NCBI RefSeq assembly: GCF_003261055.1
Contig: NZ_CP030073.1
Coordinates: forward strand, 6,448,001 to 6,512,000
Length of the DNA: 64,000 nucleotides
Reading direction: 5' to 3'
Origin: Streptomyces cadmiisoli
GTDB lineage: Bacteria; Actinomycetota; Actinomycetes; Streptomycetales; Streptomycetaceae
Positions 55,052 through 62,977 of this stretch are shown in pieces. Below the pieces are notes generated by a model that made no database searches, had not been told where the DNA came from, and saw nothing but the letters and a program-made list of their open reading frames with translations. Each line of letters starts with the position of its first letter. Positions within the stretch are counted from its first letter, which is position 1. Made by a program: the position numbers and the translations under genes.

Positions 55052-55075
55052 GTGGACGGGGCGATCCCCGTCCAC
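55052..55075. terminator. polA terminator hairpin
   Basis: GTGGACGGGG (55052-55061) and CCCCGTCCAC (55066-55075) are perfect complements with a CGAT loop, 12 bases after the polA stop codon. Confidence 0.85.
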
Positions 55076-55278
55076 GTCGGGCCGACCGGTACGTGGGAGT
55101 CCTCGGCGACGGCAGCGCGCCGGGGGCTCCTGGCTGTGGAGGGGTCGGGGGCCGGAACCGGGCCGGTGGCCCGTGGCGGCCGTACCAGGTACGCCGCGCC
55201 TCACTCCGGCCGGTGACCGTCACTCGCGTGGCCCCCGCGGAAAAGCCCCCGGCCCCCACCGCCCGTCAAGATGCCGCC

Positions 55279-55647
55279 ATGGGTATACGCATGCTCAACC
55301 GCCGGAGGTCCGACCCTCCGGCCCCGACGCACGCCGTCGGCGCAAGCACCGCCCGCATCCCCACCGGCCCCGTGACGGCCGTGCGTCACACCGTCGCGGA
55401 CGCGCGCCGCCGTCTCGCCGAACGGGAGTTCCGGAAACCCGTCGCCAGGCGCCCTCGCGACACCGCCGTCTGGCGCCTGGGGGCCGATCTGGCCCGCAAT
55501 TCCCTGGCTTTCTGCCGCTCGCTGCTGCCCAAGCCTGCGCGCCCCGCGCACACCCTGACCGTCTTCGTCGCGACGCTCCCCGAGAGACCGGCCGTCAAGC
55601 CGCCGGACGGCTCCGGTCCCACTCCCTGCCGGCTCCCGAACCGCTAG
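55279..55647 (+). CDS. Small hypothetical basic protein
   Basis: A possible 122-residue, Arg/Pro-rich protein, no family recognised. It starts MGIRMLNRRRSDPPAPTHAV. A central stretch (RHTVADARRRLAEREFRKPV) could form an amphipathic helix, and a hydrophobic piece LARNSLAFCRSLL follows. No signal peptide or clear domain. Codon third positions are GC-rich, consistent with coding, but the Shine-Dalgarno region is weak. It could instead be a chance open frame in high-GC DNA. It follows polA after a terminator and precedes a convergent DUF4184 gene. Confidence 0.42.
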   Translation: MGIRMLNRRRSDPPAPTHAVGASTARIPTGPVTAVRHTVADARRRLAEREFRKPVARRPRDTAVWRLGADLARNSLAFCRSLLPKPARPAHTLTVFVATLPERPAVKPPDGSGPTPCRLPNR

Positions 55648-55836
55648 TGCCGCGGGCCGACGCGCCGTACGGCCGCCCGCCCCGAGACGCGCGGCGGCGC
55701 ACATCGGCCTCGTACGTCCGCGCAGGTCACCTCACATGCACCACGGCGTCGCCCCACCCCGGACCCGTGTCGCTCACCCGACACGCACCCCCGCGTACCG
55801 CCCCACACCCGCCCGCTCACCACGCCCCTCACCCGC

Positions 55837-55866
55837 GAACGGGGACCGACAGAACGGGGACCGACA
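55837..55866. repeat. Two 15-bp tandem repeats
   Basis: GAACGGGGACCGACA occurs twice back to back (55837-55851 and 55852-55866). It lies in the 249-bp gap between the small hypothetical gene and the DUF4184 gene, which otherwise shows only C-rich sequence. Confidence 0.9.
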
Positions 55867-55896
55867 ACCCCACTCACAGCCGTCGGAACCCAGCAG

Positions 55897-56739
55897 TCAC
55901 CGCTGCTTCCCGGCGACCGGCTCCGGTGGGTGGGCGGCGGGTTCGGGCCGGCGTCGGAGCGTGAGGGCCACGGCGTAGAGCAGTACGCCCACGACCAGGC
56001 CGGCGCCGGCGCCGAAGCACACGGTCGGGATCAGTTCCCAGGGCTTGGCCGAGGACCCCCAGTACGCCCACCACCGCGTCGCCCGGTGCACCGCGGCGGC
56101 CAGCGCACAGCCGCCGATCACGGCGGCGGCCCAGCACCGGTCCCGGCGGGACAGGACGGGTACGCCCACCGGCTCGACGGCGGGGGTGTGGCGCAGCGCG
56201 TGCACGAGGAACAGGGTGATCACCACGGCGGCCACGGCGGAACCGCCGTATTGCAGGTACCAGTACAGCGGTGACCCCGCCACCTCCTGCCCCAGGACGG
56301 GAAACAGCCGCATGCCCCACCGGTCGAGATGTGTGAACGCGTCCCACACGACATGGGTGAGGGAGCCGAGCGCCGCGGACACGTACCAGCGCGCCGCGAA
56401 AACCGGCCGTACGCGCGCGCGTGCCGCCCCGCAGCGCACGAGCGTGGCCACCCGCGGCTGCCACCCCCGCGGCAGCAGCGCCACCAGCGGCGCGCGGACC
56501 AGCAGCCACAGCCCCACCAGCGCCCAGGCGACCAGCACGTCGACGGTGAACACGCCCGCGAAGGAGTGCGTCACCTCACCGAACTCCATCGCACCGGACA
56601 GGACACTTGCCGCGTAGTAGGTCATGTCGGGTGCGAAAGAACCCGCTATGAGGGCGGACGGCACCAGTGCCCCCCGGCCGGTGCCGTCGGTGCGTACGGC
56701 GGGCAGCACGGCTGCCGCATGACTCAAGGTGAACGGCAA
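55897..56739 (-). CDS. DUF4184 family membrane protein
   Basis: A 280-residue multi-spanning protein of the DUF4184 family, function unknown. The start PFTLSHAAAVLP is diagnostic; AGSFAPDMTYYA and LGSLTHVVWDAFTHLDRWGM carry the conserved His/Asp residues. These recall metal-dependent hydrolases of the membrane-bound YdjM/DUF457 group. Six or so hydrophobic helices are seen. TTG at 56739 is preferred because GGGGAG lies five bases upstream and family members begin MPFTLSH. GTG at 56745, two codons earlier, has GGGGA touching it. Convergent with the small gene and divergent from the transglycosylase gene. Confidence 0.85.
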   Translation of the reverse strand: MPFTLSHAAAVLPAVRTDGTGRGALVPSALIAGSFAPDMTYYAASVLSGAMEFGEVTHSFAGVFTVDVLVAWALVGLWLLVRAPLVALLPRGWQPRVATLVRCGAARARVRPVFAARWYVSAALGSLTHVVWDAFTHLDRWGMRLFPVLGQEVAGSPLYWYLQYGGSAVAAVVITLFLVHALRHTPAVEPVGVPVLSRRDRCWAAAVIGGCALAAAVHRATRWWAYWGSSAKPWELIPTVCFGAGAGLVVGVLLYAVALTLRRRPEPAAHPPEPVAGKQR

Positions 56740-56885
56740 CGGCACTCCCCATGGCGGATGTCGGGGTCAAGTATGGGTGACCCGGGACACTGCCCGAGGG
56801 CCAACGGCGCGTGTCCAAGCGGTGAAAATCGGGCGCGAACCGGTGCCCGCGCGAAGCAAGTTGTCGTAGGGTCGCCTGGGCTGAC

Positions 56886-56939
56886 GTGTTGGGGGAACGC
56901 GTCGTACCGCCCGGCGGGCAACGCCGGGTGGGGCAACAC
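56886..56939 (+). ncRNA. Structured leader of the transglycosylase gene (riboswitch candidate, class unproven)
   Basis: An outer helix GTGTTG (56886-56891) with CAACAC (56934-56939) encloses an inner hairpin CCCGGCG-GGCAA-CGCCGGG (56910-56928). A single-stranded GGGGGAAC lies after the first arm. It starts 135 bases before the start codon. Streptomyces cell-wall hydrolase genes often carry the ydaO (c-di-AMP) riboswitch. The GGGGAAC and nearby GGCAGACAG pieces recall it, but the match is too partial to name. Confidence 0.35.
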
Positions 56940-57020
56940 GATCGGTACGCCGCGAACAGGACATCGCGGACTCGGCAGACAGTGGCGGGCGCCCGGACGC
57001 CCATGGGAGGGGTTCACCAG

Positions 57021-58745
57021 ATGGCGGCGCAATTCGGCAGGAGGCTGCGCAAGGGGGCGATGAACACCACCGTGGCCGCGGTGGCGGTCGCGGCGCTGGC
57101 CGCGTCCCAGGGGCCCGGACTGGTGACCGACGACTCCGGCAGACAGTCCACCACCGGTACGCAGCCGTCGGCCGACGGGCCCGCCGAGGACAGTGCGACC
57201 GGCAACTCGCCGTACTACACGGACCTGCCGCCGCTGGAGAGCCCCACTCCCTCGACCAGCGCCGACCCTGCGGGTGCTACGGACGTCTCCGGCGACTCCG
57301 CCGCGGGCATACCCGCGACCGTCCTCGACGCCTACAAGCAGGCCGCGGCCGAACTGCGCTCCGCCAAGCCCGGCTGCAACCTGCCCTGGCAACTGCTCGC
57401 CGCGATCGGCAAGGTCGAGTCGGGTCAGGCGCGCGGCGGCAAGGTCGACGCGAACGGCACCACGATCGGCCGGATCCTCGGCCCCCAGCTCAACGGCAAC
57501 GGCTTCGCGAACATCAGCGACACCGACAACGGCGCCTACGACGGCGACGCCAGGTACGACCGCGCCGTGGGCCCCATGCAGTTCATCCCGTCGACCTGGG
57601 CCTGGGCGGGCCGGGACGGCAACGGCGACGGCCGCAAGGACCCCAACAACGTCTACGACGCCGCGCTCGCGGCCGGCCACTACCTGTGCCGGTTCGGCTG
57701 GGACCTGTCCGACCGGAACGACCTCGACCGCGCGATCCTCAGCTACAACAACTCGACGGAGTACCTGAACACGGTCCTGTCGTGGCTGGACTACTACCGC
57801 AAGGGTACGCACGAGGTCCCGGACGGCACCGGCGACCTGCCCGACAACCGCAGCGACAACCGCGACGACCCGCCCGGCGGTACGAGCCCGTCCACGCCGC
57901 CCGCGCAGGTTCCGGGAGGCGGCACCAAGCCCCCGGAGCCCGAGGAGCCGGGCAGCGGCGGCCCCACCACCCCGCCCCCGAAGCCGCCGACCCCGCCGCA
58001 GACCCCCACCGACACGGTGGACCACCTGGAGCACGCGGGCAGCGCCGAACTCACCGCGATGGCGGGGGAGGCGTTCGGCGAGCGGATCAGCGCCCGCGCC
58101 GAGACCGAGGCCGGCAAGGGCGTCGGCAAGGTGCGGATCCGGTTCACGATCGTCGGCGTCACGGACACCACCTTCAACGGCGGCGAGAAGGTCGCCGTGA
58201 TCGTCACCGGCACCTCCGGCGTGGCCGTCGCGCCGGCGCTGCAAGCAGGTGACGCGACGGGTGACTTCACGGTCCGGGCCACCGTCGTGGGCCGTACGAT
58301 CCCCGGCGTCGCCTACTCCGCGTCCGTGACCCCCCGCGCCGCCGACAGCCTCGCCCGCACCGGCGACGCCGCGCTCACCTGCCCCGCCGGCGGTGAGTTC
58401 GAGAACCAGGTCCAGGTGAAGGCGACGTACAAGGGCGCCGTCGCGGACGGGGTGGCGGCCACCGCGACACTGATCAAGTCGGCGGACGACCCGACGGCGA
58501 ACGACAAGGGCCCGTACTTCAAGGACGCGGACGGCAAGGCCGTACGCACCCTGACGGATCTGAAGACCGACGCCGACGGTCTGCTGACGCTGCCGAAGCT
58601 CTACGCGGACGACACCGCCGGCACCTACCTGCTGCGCCTGACCACCACCGGCGGCGCGGTGCTGACCGTCGAACTGACGGTGACGGAGCCGGCCTCGCCG
58701 AGCCCGTCGCCGGACACGCCGGCCTCGCCGTCCCCCTCGGCGTAG
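57021..58745 (+). CDS. Secreted lytic murein transglycosylase
   Basis: A 574-residue cell-wall enzyme. A basic start and a hydrophobic segment (MNTTVAAVAVAALAAS, about 14-29) form the signal. The transglycosylase domain covers about 95-260. The catalytic residue is E133 in LPWQLLAAIGKVESG, with RYDRAVGPMQFIPSTWAWAG and AAGHYLCRFGWDLSDRNDLD typical of MltB-like enzymes. A Pro/Thr linker (about 275-335) leads to a 220-residue region with two beta-sandwich-like units and a Ser/Pro tail. The tail ends SPSPDTPASPSPSA. ATG at 57021 follows GGGAGGGG. The leader is highly structured. It cuts peptidoglycan during growth or sporulation (family knowledge). Confidence 0.88.
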   Translation: MAAQFGRRLRKGAMNTTVAAVAVAALAASQGPGLVTDDSGRQSTTGTQPSADGPAEDSATGNSPYYTDLPPLESPTPSTSADPAGATDVSGDSAAGIPATVLDAYKQAAAELRSAKPGCNLPWQLLAAIGKVESGQARGGKVDANGTTIGRILGPQLNGNGFANISDTDNGAYDGDARYDRAVGPMQFIPSTWAWAGRDGNGDGRKDPNNVYDAALAAGHYLCRFGWDLSDRNDLDRAILSYNNSTEYLNTVLSWLDYYRKGTHEVPDGTGDLPDNRSDNRDDPPGGTSPSTPPAQVPGGGTKPPEPEEPGSGGPTTPPPKPPTPPQTPTDTVDHLEHAGSAELTAMAGEAFGERISARAETEAGKGVGKVRIRFTIVGVTDTTFNGGEKVAVIVTGTSGVAVAPALQAGDATGDFTVRATVVGRTIPGVAYSASVTPRAADSLARTGDAALTCPAGGEFENQVQVKATYKGAVADGVAATATLIKSADDPTANDKGPYFKDADGKAVRTLTDLKTDADGLLTLPKLYADDTAGTYLLRLTTTGGAVLTVELTVTEPASPSPSPDTPASPSPSA

Positions 58746-58758
58746 CCGCACGGACACC

Positions 58759-58792
58759 AGGGCGCCCCTCCGCTTCGGCGGCGGGGCGCCCT
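58759..58792. terminator. Terminator after the transglycosylase gene
   Basis: AGGGCGCCCC (58759-58768) pairs with GGGGCGCCCT (58783-58792); inside, CCGC and GCGG close a TTCG tetraloop. It lies 14 bases after the stop codon. Confidence 0.88.
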
Positions 58793-58893
58793 CGTCATGT
58801 GCGCGACGTGTTCTCATCTCGCGCGCGCGTTGCTACGGTGCCGGACCTGACGATGTATCAGGTCTCGTCCGCTTCGACGCCCCGGGAGGCCGT

Positions 58894-59028
58894 ATGCGCG
58901 CCCTGATCGCCGCCGCGACCGGTCTCGTCCTGGCGTTCGCCCTGGTCCTGACGATCACGGCACTCGGATCGCCGTCGGGCGGGACCTCCCCGAAGCCGCT
59001 GCTCACCACGGTGCCCGCGCACCCGTAA
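58894..59028 (+). CDS. 44-residue membrane peptide (SPW_0924-like)
   Basis: A very small protein starting MRALIAAATGLVLAFALVLT, with one membrane helix, then a short outer tail ending KPLLTTVPAHP. ATG at 58894 has GGGAGG four bases upstream, and the DUF3068 gene starts 21 bases after its stop with its own GGGAGG. I recall small Streptomyces proteins of this exact type (SPW_0924 family) next to DUF3068 genes. The reading is supported by the binding site and third-position GC pattern. Function unknown; a partner or assembly factor of the DUF3068 protein is possible. Confidence 0.78.
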   Translation: MRALIAAATGLVLAFALVLTITALGSPSGGTSPKPLLTTVPAHP

Positions 59029-59049
59029 CCACCCGGGAGGGAGGCCGAG

Positions 59050-60042
59050 ATGCGTCGCAAGGCCGGCCTGATCCTGCTCGCCCTCGCCGTGTTCTTCGCG
59101 GCGCTGTCCCCACTGCTGCGCTGGTACGCCTTCCCGCGCCTCGCCAAGATCCCGCCGAACCAGTACCAGGAGATGGTGCTGGAGGCCAGGGACGCCACCC
59201 TGCTCGACTACGGCACCATGACCGCCCGCAAGGTCGACAAGGTGACCATCGTGCAGACCCTCAAGGGCAACGTGGAGGCCTCCGAGCGGATCGAGCGGAC
59301 AGCGGGCCGCGACGTCGTCGTCTGGGACGGCCTGTCCTACATCGAGGGGCCCGACGGCAAGATGGTGTCGAAAGTCCCGGAACGGTACATCTTCGACGCC
59401 CACACCCAGGAACCCGTGCACGCCACCGGCGAGATGGTCGACGGCGACCCCGTGCGCCGCGAGGGCATCGAGTTCAAATGGCCCTTCCTGACCGAGAAGC
59501 GGGCCTACCAGTACTTCGACGCGCAGGCCCGTGTCACCGCGCCCATCCACTACAAGGGCACCCAGGACTTCCGCGGCGTCGAGGTGTACTACTTCGAGCA
59601 GACCATCCCCTGGACGCAGGTCGAGTTCCCCAAGACCCTGCCCGTCGAGGGCATCACCCCGGAGTCCGTCGCCGAGACCGGCACCACACGCTGGTACACC
59701 ACGGTCCGCAAGTTCTGGGTCGAACCGCTCACCGGCGCACCCGTCTACGGCGAGGAGATCCACAAGGAGGAGCTGCGCGGCGGCACCCTGCTCGGCGGCC
59801 GCGACAAGGTCACCGCGTTCTCCGGCCACGTGAAAATGCGTGAGGACTACATCAAGGACACCGTCGACCTGGTGAAGTCGAACCGCACCGTCGTCCTGCT
59901 GATGACCTCGTACCTGCCGTGGGGCTTCCTGTTCCTCGCCGGCCTGCTCCTGTCCCTCTCCCTCTACCTGGAGGCGCGCGGCCGCCGCCCCGGCGACCCC
60001 GCCCCCGACACGGCCTTAGAACCCGAGCCGGTCACCGCCTGA
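59050..60042 (+). CDS. DUF3068 (PorA-family) membrane protein
   Basis: A 330-residue protein of the DUF3068 family, function unknown. It has one N-terminal helix (AGLILLALAVFFAALSPLL, about 4-22), a large extracytoplasmic beta-rich domain (about 30-275) and a C-terminal helix (LMTSYLPWGFLFLAGLLLSL, about 284-303) with a short cytoplasmic tail. KIPPNQYQEMVLEARDATLLDY and PFLTEKRAYQYFD are typical. The Leu codon at 60016-60018 is TTA, eight codons before the stop, so full-length synthesis should need the bldA tRNA. ATG at 59050 follows GGGAGGGAGGCCGAG. Its end overlaps the convergent hrpB gene by 11 bases. Confidence 0.9.
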   Translation: MRRKAGLILLALAVFFAALSPLLRWYAFPRLAKIPPNQYQEMVLEARDATLLDYGTMTARKVDKVTIVQTLKGNVEASERIERTAGRDVVVWDGLSYIEGPDGKMVSKVPERYIFDAHTQEPVHATGEMVDGDPVRREGIEFKWPFLTEKRAYQYFDAQARVTAPIHYKGTQDFRGVEVYYFEQTIPWTQVEFPKTLPVEGITPESVAETGTTRWYTTVRKFWVEPLTGAPVYGEEIHKEELRGGTLLGGRDKVTAFSGHVKMREDYIKDTVDLVKSNRTVVLLMTSYLPWGFLFLAGLLLSLSLYLEARGRRPGDPAPDTALEPEPVTA

Positions 60043-62758
60043 GCCGCGCGTTGGTGTGCCGCGTCGGCTCGGCCGACGCGGGATCCTCGGGCCAAGGATG
60101 CTTCGGATACCGGCCGCGCAGCTCCCCCCGGACCCCCTTGTAGCCGTCCCGCCAGAACGACGCCAGATCGGCGGTGACCGCCGCCGGACGCCCGGCGGGG
60201 GACAGCAGATGCACGAGCAGCGGCACCCCGGCGACACGGGGCGACTCCTCCAGCCCGAACATCTCCTGCAACTTCACGGCCAGTACGGGCCGCTCCGGAT
60301 CCGCGTAGTCGATCCGGATCGCGGACCCGCTCGGCACGGTGATCCGCTCCGGCGCCAGCGCGTCCAGCCGCGCCGCGTCCCCGGAGGCCCACGGAAGCAG
60401 CCGGGCGAGCGCGGTCCCGGCGTCGATCCGCGCGAGATCGGCGCGCCGTCGGGCCCGGCCGAGCTCCGGCTCCAGCCATTCGTCCACGCGCGCGTGCAGC
60501 GCCTCGTCGGCGACGTCCGGCCACGGCTCGCCCAGGTGCAGACGCAGAAAGGCCAGCCGCTGCCGCAGCACGTCCGCGTCCCGCGACCACCGCAGCAGTC
60601 CGAAGCCCTCCCGCCGCAGCCCTTCGAGCAGCGCCTCGCGCACCGGTCCGGCGCCGGCCTCCCTGAGCGGGCGCACCGCCAGCTCCACGGCCCCGAGCCG
60701 CTCCACCCGCCGCGCGACGACGTCCCCGTCCGCCCAGTGGACCTCCCGGCCCTCGAAGCGCAGGGCCCCCGCCGCCAGCCGGGCCACCCCCTCGTCGACC
60801 TCGGCGGCGAGCCGTACGCGCGCGTGCCCCTTGCCCACGGGGCGGTCGGCGACCGCGACGGCCAGCCACGCGGCGCCGCGCAGCGCGGATCCGTCCCCGA
60901 GCTCGGCCCGTGTCCCGGAGACCATGAGGTAGGTGCCCGCGTCGGCCCGCGCCACCCGCTCGGGGAAGGCGAGTGCGGCGACCAGCCCGGCCGCCCGGTC
61001 CGTACCGAGGAAGGAACCTGCTCCGTCCGCCGCGCCCGGTCGTCCGGGGTGTGCGGCTGCACCGCTCGGGGTCGCTGCTCCGGCCGTCCGCCCGGAGCGT
61101 GCGGCCGCGCCGCTGGGGGAGGCTGGGCCGTTGGCCGCGCTCGCCGCCCCGGGGTGCGTTGCCGTACCACCGGGGGAGGTTTCTCCGGCCGCCGCACCCG
61201 GTCGGCCGACGTGCGCCGCGCCGGAGGTGATGCCACCGGGCGCCGCGTCGGCGTCGCCCCGCAGCCGCGTGCGCAGCCGCCGGACCTCCGCCTGCCAGCG
61301 CCGCGCGGCGGCGTCGTTGCCGCGCCGGGCCGTGCGCAGGGCGGCGGCGAGGTCGTCCCCGTACTCCCGCGGCGCCTCCTCGCTCAGCAGGGCGACGACC
61401 TCCGCGGCCAGCTCGGTGCCGACGACGGGCGCCGCGTCGAGCAGCGCCCGGCCCAACCGGGGGTGCACGCCCAGCCGGGCCAGCCGTACCCCGCGCTCCG
61501 TGGCCCGCCCAGTGGCGTCGACCGCCCCCACCGCCGCCAGCACGGTCCGCGCGGCGGCCATCGCCCCGGCCGGCGGGGGATCCAGCAGCGCCAGTCCGGA
61601 AGCGTCGGGATCGCCCCAGCACGCCGCCTGGAGCGCGAACGCCGTCAGGTCGGCCAGCTGGATCTCCGGCGCCGGAAAACGCGGCAGGCGGGTGTCCTCG
61701 GCCTCCGTCCAGCACCGGTACACCACGCCCGGCGCCTCGCGTCCGGCGCGTCCCGACCGCTGCCGTCCCGACGCCTGCGACGCCCGTGTCGTCGTCAACG
61801 CGCTCAGCCCGCGCGCGTGATCCACCCGCGGCTCCCGAGCGAGTCCCGAGTCGACGACCACCCGCACCCCGGGCACCGTCAGCGAGGACTCCGCCACCGC
61901 TGTCGAGAGCACCACCCGGCGCCGCGTCCCGGGCGACAGCACCGCGTCCTGCACGGCCGCCGGAGCCCGCCCGTGCACCTGGAGCACCTCGACGTCCCCC
62001 AGCCCGTCCAGCTGCCCGGCGACCCGGGCGATCTCCCCGACACCCGGCAGGAAACACAGCACGTCCCCGGACCGCTCGGCCAGCGCGCGCCGCACCACCG
62101 ACGCCACGTGCGTCAGCAGCGCGGGATCGACCCGCATGCCGTGCGGCGGCCGCACGGGACGCCCGGGCGGCGCCCACACCACCTCCACCGGATGCGCGAC
62201 GCCCTCCGCCGCCACGACCGGCGCCCCGCCCAGCAGCCGGGCCCACCCGTCGGCGTCGGTCGTCGCCGACGCGGCCACCAGCCGCAGCTCGGGCCGCAGT
62301 GCCTCCCGTACGTCCCACAGGAACGCCGCCACCGTGTCCGCGTCCAGATGGCGCTCGTGCACCTCGTCGAGCACGACCACGTCGACGCCGCTCAGCTCCT
62401 GGTCCCGCTGGAGCCGCTGGAGCAGCACACCGGTCGTGACCACCTCCACGCGCGTGTGCCGCCCGACGACACGTTCGCCGCGGACCGTGTAGCCGACGCT
62501 CGCGCCGACCTTCTCGCCCAGCAGCCACGCCATCCGCCGCGCCGCCGCCCGCGCCGCGATCCGCCGCGGCTCGGCGACCACCACCCGGCGTGCCGGACCG
62601 CCGCCGAGCAGGCCCGCGAGCGTCGGCGGCACCAGCGTCGTCTTACCGGTGCCGGGTGGTGCGACGAGCACGGCGGCGCCGTGCCCCTCCAGGGCTTCGC
62701 GCAGGGCGGGCAGGGCGGTGCGGACGGGCAGCGCGTCCAGGGCGTCGTGGCGGATCAC
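60032..62758 (-). CDS. hrpB: ATP-dependent helicase HrpB (DEAH family)
   Basis: A 908-residue DEAH-box helicase. Walker A is APPGTGKTT (33-41), motif II DEVH (131-134), SATTD motif III and the QRSGRAGRE motif VI near residue 322. The HrpB-specific C-terminal domain runs from about 580 (VAALAFPERVA) to the end, with GRPAAVTADLASFWRDGYKG. Between the helicase-associated domain and that part is an extra low-complexity insert (about 506-581) rich in Gly, Ala, Ser and Pro. It is made of degenerate GAAxxPGRPG-like repeats. GTG start at 62758 with only a weak GGGGGC before it. RNA helicase by family; cellular target unknown. Confidence 0.93.
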   Translation of the reverse strand: MIRHDALDALPVRTALPALREALEGHGAAVLVAPPGTGKTTLVPPTLAGLLGGGPARRVVVAEPRRIAARAAARRMAWLLGEKVGASVGYTVRGERVVGRHTRVEVVTTGVLLQRLQRDQELSGVDVVVLDEVHERHLDADTVAAFLWDVREALRPELRLVAASATTDADGWARLLGGAPVVAAEGVAHPVEVVWAPPGRPVRPPHGMRVDPALLTHVASVVRRALAERSGDVLCFLPGVGEIARVAGQLDGLGDVEVLQVHGRAPAAVQDAVLSPGTRRRVVLSTAVAESSLTVPGVRVVVDSGLAREPRVDHARGLSALTTTRASQASGRQRSGRAGREAPGVVYRCWTEAEDTRLPRFPAPEIQLADLTAFALQAACWGDPDASGLALLDPPPAGAMAAARTVLAAVGAVDATGRATERGVRLARLGVHPRLGRALLDAAPVVGTELAAEVVALLSEEAPREYGDDLAAALRTARRGNDAAARRWQAEVRRLRTRLRGDADAAPGGITSGAAHVGRPGAAAGETSPGGTATHPGAASAANGPASPSGAAARSGRTAGAATPSGAAAHPGRPGAADGAGSFLGTDRAAGLVAALAFPERVARADAGTYLMVSGTRAELGDGSALRGAAWLAVAVADRPVGKGHARVRLAAEVDEGVARLAAGALRFEGREVHWADGDVVARRVERLGAVELAVRPLREAGAGPVREALLEGLRREGFGLLRWSRDADVLRQRLAFLRLHLGEPWPDVADEALHARVDEWLEPELGRARRRADLARIDAGTALARLLPWASGDAARLDALAPERITVPSGSAIRIDYADPERPVLAVKLQEMFGLEESPRVAGVPLLVHLLSPAGRPAAVTADLASFWRDGYKGVRGELRGRYPKHPWPEDPASAEPTRHTNARLRR

Positions 62759-62977
62759 GCCCCCAGTGTCGTACGCCCCCGGAAGGCCCCCGCACGCGCG
62801 CGTGTGTGTAAGGACCGGTCACGTCGGTACGCGGGACCGCTCCGGCATGCCCCGACGCGCGCATGGGTCAGGGTCTCCGTTTCCTGCGCTGTCCCGCCCG
62901 GCGCGGAACGCTCCGACCGAGCGCCCGCACCACGAAGCCCTCGTACGTGCGCGAAAGCCCCCGCACGTGCGTGTGCG
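62759..62977. other. Gap between hrpB and the methyltransferase gene
   Basis: No gene supported. Contains two similar GC/GT alternating stretches, CCCGCACGCGCGCGTGTGTG near 62790 and CCCGCACGTGCGTGTGCG near 62965, each partly self-complementary. The hrpB promoter is expected here because both flanking genes are on the minus strand. Confidence 0.4.

Noticed and set aside
56760..57000. Firm call of a ydaO (c-di-AMP) riboswitch
   Set aside because: Only isolated pieces (GGGGGAAC, GGCAGACAG) resemble the consensus; kept as an unnamed structured leader.
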